Assembly: GCA_009837725.1 (NCBI GenBank)
Contig: VXSY01000110.1
Coordinates: 1 to 38,365 of the forward strand
Direction of reading: 5' to 3'
Origin: Gammaproteobacteria bacterium
GTDB lineage: Bacteria; Pseudomonadota; Gammaproteobacteria; Pseudomonadales; Azotimanducaceae
Length of the DNA stretch: 38,365 nt
Part shown: in pieces, positions 33,875 to 38,365 of the stretch
Layout of the letters: the number at the start of each line of letters is the position of its first letter
Position numbering within the stretch: position 1 is the first letter of the stretch
Program-made: the position numbers and the translations under genes
Notes under the pieces: model-generated
The model's database searches: none
Told to the model about the DNA's origin: nothing
What the model saw: only the letters and a program-made list of their open reading frames with translations

Positions 33875-35052
33875 ACCACCCGCGCCGCCCGCAGCTCGTC
33901 GATGGCGGCGTCGTCATAGCCGAGTTCGGCGAGGATTTCGCGTGTGTGCTCGCCAAGGGTCGGTGCCCGCAGGCGAATCGGTGTGTCCGCCTTGCCGAAG
34001 TCCACCGGCATCCGCCCGACCGGTGCAGGCTTCGGCAGCCCTGGGTAATCCGTGGGAACGAGAAAGCCGCGATCAACAATCTGCTCGTTCGCAAGCGCCT
34101 CGGCAGGGGAGAGGACTTCCCCGCAGGGAATGCGCGCGTGTTCAAGTTCTGCCACCACCTGCGCCGTGGGGCGCGTCGCACACCACTCGCTCATGCGGTC
34201 GCTGATGTCGGCGGCGTTGTCGCCACGGGTCTCGTCCGTGGCATAGCGCGGGTCGGTGAGCCAACGTTCTTCGCCCATCAGCCGCGCCCAGCGCTCGAAC
34301 AGGGGATTGCCGACGATCTGCACCAGAATCCAGCCATCGGCGGTCTCGAATGCGTCCGACGGCGCCGAGGTTTGGCCGCGATTGCCGCTGGCGACCCGGC
34401 CCTTGCCGAGCAGCGCCTCCTCGATCAGCGTGCCGTTGGCGATGGTGAGGGCAGAGGCGAGCAGGCAACCCTCCACCTGCTGGCCTTCGCCGGTGTTGGC
34501 GCGATGGATCAGGGCAGCAAGGGTGGCGAAGGCGTTGAGCGTGCCTGTGGTGTAGTCCACATAGGGGAAGTAGTTCTTCATCGGCTCGTCGGCATGGCCG
34601 GTGAGATGCATGTTGCCCGACATGGCTTGCGCCACGCCGTCGAAGCCGACGCGGGTGCCATAGGGGCCGCCGGAGCCAAACGCGGTGCTGGTGGTGAGGA
34701 TGATGTCCGGCTTGATCTCGGTGAGGGAGGCGTAGTCGAGACCCATGGAGGCAAGGGTATCCGGCGGCAAGTTGGCGATCACGACATCGGCGGTCGCCAC
34801 CAGCTTTTTCAGGACCTTGGCACCTTCCGGCTTGCGAGGATTCAGGGTGAAGCCGCGCTTGTTGCGGTTCAGCGCAAGGAAACCGGCACCCTGTTCGTCT
34901 TCGGTGACGGGGGAGGTGTAGCGATCTTCGCTGCCGGCAACCTTCTCGATGCGAATGACGTCGGCGCCCAAGTCGCCAAGCAAGGCGCCGCAGAACGGCC
35001 CGGCGATGTAGCGCCCGAAATCCAGCACCCGCGTCCCGACCAGAATGGACAT
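33871..35052 (-). CDS. CaiB/BaiF family CoA-transferase (family III)
   Basis: 393 residues of the formyl-CoA/carnitine-CoA transferase family, which moves CoA between acyl-CoA and free acids. The N-terminal Rossmann part has VLDFGRYIAGPFCGALLGDL, GADVIRIEK and LNRNKRGFTLNPRKPEG. The middle has TTSTAFGSGGPYG, GFDGVAQAMSG and then the GHADEPMKNY region, where the catalytic Asp of the family is expected. The C-terminal part has EVLSPAEALANEQIVDRGF. The donor and acceptor are unknown. The gene is coupled to hemF and divergent, across a repeat pair, from an acyl-CoA dehydrogenase. Confidence 0.94.
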   Translation of the reverse strand: MSILVGTRVLDFGRYIAGPFCGALLGDLGADVIRIEKVAGSEDRYTSPVTEDEQGAGFLALNRNKRGFTLNPRKPEGAKVLKKLVATADVVIANLPPDTLASMGLDYASLTEIKPDIILTTSTAFGSGGPYGTRVGFDGVAQAMSGNMHLTGHADEPMKNYFPYVDYTTGTLNAFATLAALIHRANTGEGQQVEGCLLASALTIANGTLIEEALLGKGRVASGNRGQTSAPSDAFETADGWILVQIVGNPLFERWARLMGEERWLTDPRYATDETRGDNAADISDRMSEWCATRPTAQVVAELEHARIPCGEVLSPAEALANEQIVDRGFLVPTDYPGLPKPAPVGRMPVDFGKADTPIRLRAPTLGEHTREILAELGYDDAAIDELRAARVV

Positions 35053-35144
35053 ACCAACGCCTCCCCAAGCGAAAGCGGCGCATTATGCTCCCTTTGGGGC
35101 TTTGGAGTTCCCAGCCTGCCGGGTCGCAGGTGGCCGGACAGCAA

Positions 35145-35343
35145 GGCGGCTTCCCCGCCACCGACATGGCCCGTCTCGCGGGGAGGGGGCTGGTTGCAGC
35201 TTCCGGCCCTTGGTTTCTTCGCCTTCGGCGGGAGGAGCGTGATGGGCCCTCGCTCCGAAAGGCGTGTGGGACCGCGCCGTCCGGCCGGCACGTTGGTGTT
35301 GATTCCGCTTCGAGGCATATTGTTGGTTTTTCAACGTGTTGCG
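35145..35343 (+). repeat. Dispersed repeat family 1, tandem copy A
   Basis: About 199 bases nearly identical to 35400-35598, at a period of 255 bases. Conserved words are CCCGTCTCGCGGGGAGGGGG, CTTCGCCTTCGGCGGGAGGA, GCGTGATGGGCCCTCGCTCC, GCCGGCACGTTGGTGTTG and TTTTTCAACGTGTTGCG. It is followed by GTTCCATGGAA, the same string that holds the tctC start at 12911-12920. Confidence 0.88.
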
Positions 35344-35399
35344 GGATTCGTTCCATGGAAGTTTCCACCGGGGGGAGGCCGGGCCGGACGCCAGGAAAC

Positions 35400-35598
35400 A
35401 GGGCGCCTCCCCGCCGCCGACAGGCCCGTCTCGCGGGGAGGGGGCTGGTTGCAGCTTCCGGCCCTTGATTTCTTCGCCTTCGGCGGGAGGAGCGTGATGG
35501 GCCCTCGCTCCGAAAGGCGTGTGGGACCGCGCCGTCCGGCCGGCACGTTGGTGTTGACTCCGCTTCGAGGCACATTGGCGGTTTTTCAACGTGTTGCG
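35400..35598 (+). repeat. Dispersed repeat family 1, tandem copy B
   Basis: The second unit of the tandem pair, differing from copy A at a few bases (for example GATTTC for GGTTTC, TTGACT for TTGATT). It ends 78 bases before the start of the acyl-CoA dehydrogenase gene and has the same orientation toward that gene as the long copy has toward tctC. TTGACT could act as a -35 box, but no convincing -10 follows. Confidence 0.88.
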
Positions 35599-35675
35599 CA
35601 TTTTGTGCCATGCATGGGAATGCGCCCTGCCTTCCCTCGAAAGGGCCCAGCGACGATAGCCTTTACAATTGCGGC

Positions 35676-37271
35676 ATGGACGATGCCAGAGACGCAGTCG
35701 AGCGTGCGGCCCGACTCGTGGGGGAGGGTGCGCGGCACCTTGCGGGGACGGACCCCGACGCCGCGCAGATGGAGATCTTTGACCTTGCGCTGTCCCACGC
35801 GGAACTGAGCGGCGCCCAGGAGTTCCTGCGCTATGCCGGATTGGATGCGTCGCCGGCCGAGGCGGCATTCAAGCGTGGCCTGGCAGAGCTTTTCTGCGCC
35901 GATGCCGTGAACAGCTTGTACCAGCGGCTGCGGGCGCGCCCGGCCGCCTTTGGCCTGACCCCTGCCGATGTCGGCGATGCCCACCTCGGCTTCACGGGGA
36001 GAGCGCTCGATCCTGCTGTGCTGGCGCGGCTCGGCGAGGCGGTGCGCGAACGGCAAGGGCGTTTGCCGGCCGATCACCTCGACAACGAGAAGGCCATCAT
36101 GCGCGACACGTTCCGCCAGTTTGCGGACGAGCAGGTGGCGCCGTTGGCGGAGGCCATCCACCGCCAAGACCTGACCATTCCCGCAAGCATAATCAACGGT
36201 TTGCGAGAGCTTGGCTGTTTCGGCCTGTCGGTGCCGGAACGCTACGGCGGACTGAAGCCAGACGAGAATGAGGACAGCCTCGGCATGGTGGTGGTCACCG
36301 AAGAGCTGTCGCGTGGCTCGCTCGGTGCCGCCGGCAGCCTGATCACGCGCCCGGAGATCATGGCCAGAGCCCTGCTAGAGGGCGGCACCGAGGCACAGCG
36401 GTCGCGTTGGCTGCCGGGACTGGCCGCAGGCGTTCCACTCTGCGCGATTTCGGTCACGGAACCCGGCACCGGGTCGGATGTCGCCTCGGTGGCGCTCCGT
36501 GCCACTAAGGCCGAAGATGGCTGGCGCCTGAACGGCAGCAAGACGTGGTGTACGTTTGCCGGCATGGCCGGTGCAATCCTCGTGCTGGCGCGCACCGATC
36601 CGGATGTTCGCCCACGACATCGGGGCCTGTCGCTGTTCGTGGTCGAGAAGCCGGGCACCGACGGCCATGACTTCAGCGTCGAGAGCGGTGGCGGCCGCAT
36701 GACCGGCCGTGCCATTCCCACCATCGGCTATCGCGGCATGCACTCGTTCGAAATGGCATACGACGACTTCCTCGTGCCCGACGACGCTCTGGTAGGCGAA
36801 GATGGCGGCCGGGGCAGGGGCTTCTACTACACCATGCGTGGCTTCTCCGGCGGCCGCCTGCAAACCGCCGCACGCGCTTGCGGACTCATGCGCGCCGCCT
36901 TCGAGAAGGCGCTGACGTATGCCGAGGATCGCGAGGTGTTCGACCGACCCGTAGCTTCCTATCCGCTCACCCTGCAAAAGCTCGCCCGCATGGCCGCGAA
37001 CATCGTCGCCTGCCAGCAGTTCACCTATGCTGCCGCCCGCGCCATGGACGCCGGTGACGGCCAACTCGAAGCGAGCCTGGTCAAGCTCCTCTCCTGCCGC
37101 GCCGCCGAATGGCTAACTCGCGAGGCCCTGCAAATCCACGGTGGCATGGGCTACGCCGAAGAATCCGACGTAAGCCGCTACTTCGCCGACGCCCGAGTCC
37201 TTTCGATCTTCGAGGGAGCGGAGGAGACGCTGGCATTGAAGGTGGTAGGTAGGGCCCTTCTTGGCACATAG
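35676..37271 (+). CDS. Acyl-CoA dehydrogenase, (2S)-methylsuccinyl-CoA dehydrogenase-like
   Basis: FAD-dependent dehydrogenase of 531 residues. The first 120 or so residues are an extra helical domain (MDDARDAVERAARLVGEGAR), followed by the standard fold from LPADHLDNEKAIMRDTFRQF. Motifs are ISVTEPGTGSDVAS and GWRLNGSKTWCTFA (FAD and substrate contacts), GYRGMHSFEMAYDDFLVP, FSGGRLQTAARACGLMRAAF, and C-terminal LQIHGGMGYAEESDVSRYF and FEGAEETLALKVVGRALL. The N-terminal extension and the G-Y-R-G-M and R-x-Q-T-A-A-R-A segments match the Mcd type of the ethylmalonyl-CoA pathway. No other gene of that pathway is in the window, so the substrate is inferred. The upstream frame to 35610 is repeat-adjacent. 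Confidence 0.9.
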   Translation: MDDARDAVERAARLVGEGARHLAGTDPDAAQMEIFDLALSHAELSGAQEFLRYAGLDASPAEAAFKRGLAELFCADAVNSLYQRLRARPAAFGLTPADVGDAHLGFTGRALDPAVLARLGEAVRERQGRLPADHLDNEKAIMRDTFRQFADEQVAPLAEAIHRQDLTIPASIINGLRELGCFGLSVPERYGGLKPDENEDSLGMVVVTEELSRGSLGAAGSLITRPEIMARALLEGGTEAQRSRWLPGLAAGVPLCAISVTEPGTGSDVASVALRATKAEDGWRLNGSKTWCTFAGMAGAILVLARTDPDVRPRHRGLSLFVVEKPGTDGHDFSVESGGGRMTGRAIPTIGYRGMHSFEMAYDDFLVPDDALVGEDGGRGRGFYYTMRGFSGGRLQTAARACGLMRAAFEKALTYAEDREVFDRPVASYPLTLQKLARMAANIVACQQFTYAAARAMDAGDGQLEASLVKLLSCRAAEWLTREALQIHGGMGYAEESDVSRYFADARVLSIFEGAEETLALKVVGRALLGT

Positions 37272-37576
37272 TGCGGAATAGCATCAACGACTTGATACGA
37301 GGCAAGGACGTGACGAAGGGGATCAAAATCGAGTGGCACTACCCAGGAACGGAGAGGATCTCAGAAATCGAGCATCTTTACGGCATCGATGTCGACAACC
37401 TAGCGGAAGTCCCAAGCATAAACGCCGTGCCGAGCTATTGGCCCAAAGAGGACAAGATTGTCGAGTACAACGTCGAGGTTGATCGCGAGTGTCGGCCACG
37501 CTGGCGCTTCGAGGATTTCGAGAAAGACAACTCGCCTAGCTCAACTCGGGGGATGACCGGGGCTGACGGGCACTGA
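37271..37576 (+). CDS. Small hypothetical protein
   Basis: 101 residues beginning at a GTG that shares its G with the preceding stop (TAGTG); a GTG at 37310 after AAGGAC is an alternative. The sequence is soluble and acidic/aromatic (GIKIEWHYPGTERISEIEHL, PSYWPKEDKIVEYNVEVDRE). I do not recognise it, and there is no ribosome site at the first GTG. It may be a genuine small gene or the remains of one. Confidence 0.45.
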   Translation: MRNSINDLIRGKDVTKGIKIEWHYPGTERISEIEHLYGIDVDNLAEVPSINAVPSYWPKEDKIVEYNVEVDRECRPRWRFEDFEKDNSPSSTRGMTGADGH

Positions 37577-37614
37577 CCTGCACGACCTTTGTCAGGAAAG
37601 GGGCTCGCGGCCGC

Positions 37615-38019
37615 ATGATGCTCGCGGTCGACGCGAGGTCGACAGCGCTCGACATCGGCTCGGACGGATACGACGGCAACCTGAGCGTCCAGATGACGTT
37701 CGAACGCTTGGTGCCTTACGCGGGGATCGGCTGGAGCACCGGCCGCGGCAAGCGGGGCATCGGCGTGGTGATCGATGTAGGTGTGGTGTTTCAAGGTGTT
37801 CCCGTAGTGACGGTCGAGGGGATCGCCTACAGCTCGGAAGGGGAGGCATGCAGCTTCCGAGTGGCAGGCGACAGCTCGACCTCCCTAACGGGCGCTGCCT
37901 GCGTCGCACTGGACGACTTGCAGCAGGACGCGAGCCACGAGCATGAGGAACTCATGGACGCGCTGGCGGATTTCGAGATCTATCCCGTGGCGTCGGCGGG
38001 GCTTGTGTACCGGTTCTGA
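37615..38019 (+). pseudogene. 5'-truncated outer-membrane beta-barrel protein
   Basis: 134 residues that match only the C-terminal strands of a barrel: FERLVPYAGIGWSTGRGKRG, IGVVIDVGVVFQGVPVVTVE, a polar helix-like LDDLQQDASHEHEELMDALA, and DFEIYPVASAGLVYRF ending in the terminal Phe used for barrel assembly. Alternating hydrophobic residues are clear. The signal peptide and the first strands of this family (usually over 200 residues) are absent, although AGGAAAGGGG precedes the ATG. It is most likely a remnant of a deleted gene. Confidence 0.7.
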
Positions 38020-38114
38020 CCCGTCTGGCTAAGTCGATGTAACGACGGTGCAGTGGAGCACGCGACGTTTAGAGGAATGCGTGCCAACAGGGCGAGATGT
38101 TTGTGTGTCGGGCG

Positions 38115-38365
38115 TCAGGCTCGGCGTACCAACCTGCGGTCGGGGTTGTCGAAGTACTCACAGTCCACGAGCAGGTCCCCGGCCTTCCCGCCTTCCTCGG
38201 CAATCTCTATGTGGTGGCGAACGACGGGCTTGTACGACGGGTATGTGCGCACCGGGAACTCGAGCAGGTGCTCGGTTGAGGTCGTAGTGTGACGTCGCCT
38301 CCACGAAGCGCAACACGAACGCCGATCTTCGGGGCAACGGCCCCTCCCCAAACGGCATTCTGCAG
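38115..38365 (-). pseudogene. Partial, frameshifted gene of unknown function at the window edge
   Basis: On the minus strand one frame enters from the right edge with SAFVLRFVEATSHYDLN, and near 38270-38279 protein-like sequence moves to another frame, EHLLEFPVRTYPSYKPVVRH then IEIAEEGGKAGDLLVDCEYF, which ends at 38115. Both pieces look coding. The family is not recognised, and the 5' part lies outside the window. Confidence 0.5.

Noticed and set aside
35145-35598. CRISPR array
   Set aside because: There are only two long units of about 199 bases with no spacer structure and no cas genes; they are dispersed repeats.

Overview
The window is G+C-rich chromosomal DNA from a Gram-negative bacterium, most likely a proteobacterium. 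The evidence is an oxygen-dependent HemF, TRAP and tripartite tricarboxylate (TTT) solute-binding transporters, an ExbD protein, a BON lipoprotein, an outer-membrane barrel fragment and a periplasmic DsbC-like relic. I cannot name the genus. The mix of intact catabolic genes, dispersed hairpin repeats and many decayed accessory genes would suit an uncultured marine or host-associated lineage, but that is inference.

Left core block (1-14.9 kb). All genes are intact: TRAP binding protein, small-molecule phosphotransferase, CoxE-type VWA protein, SIR2 deacylase, DsbA-fold isomerase, a P-loop kinase overlapping a PfkB sugar/nucleoside kinase, a divergent NupC-type nucleoside transporter, threonine aldolase, orphan ExbD, a TTT operon (binding protein, small and large membrane subunits), an SMP-30 lactonase-like protein and a BON lipoprotein. 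Gaps carry two kinds of dispersed repeat.

Accessory region (15.2-32.4 kb). It opens with an intact P4-type tyrosine integrase. Three consecutive small genes follow (16.8-18.9 kb), each with a separate PD-(D/E)XK-like nuclease core; this is the best candidate for an undescribed system. To their right lie an inverted relic of a second P4-type integrase, a frameshifted integrase of another family with a truncated N-terminal paralogue, a strong long hairpin, an unknown gene, a very large secreted Ig-like-repeat protein whose C-terminal metallopeptidase-like domain lacks its zinc ligands, a decayed dsbC, a small secreted acidic protein, a transposase scrap, a Sel1-like secreted protein, a NYN-domain protein, a zinc-ribbon-like protein, a frameshifted RRM protein and a decayed GIY-YIG-like gene.

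Right core block (32.9-37.3 kb). hemF overlaps a CaiB/BaiF CoA-transferase gene. A tandem repeat pair separates them from a divergent acyl-CoA dehydrogenase of the methylsuccinyl-CoA dehydrogenase type. The last kilobase holds a small unknown ORF, a 5'-truncated outer-membrane barrel and a frameshifted partial gene at the edge.

How the genes fit together: the left block reads as uptake and breakdown of organic acids, nucleosides and amino acids; the right block as haem synthesis and acyl-CoA metabolism; the middle as a repeatedly invaded and eroding integration hot spot. Frameshifts and stops are concentrated in the middle and at the extreme right and are absent from the core genes, which argues for real decay rather than uniformly poor sequence.
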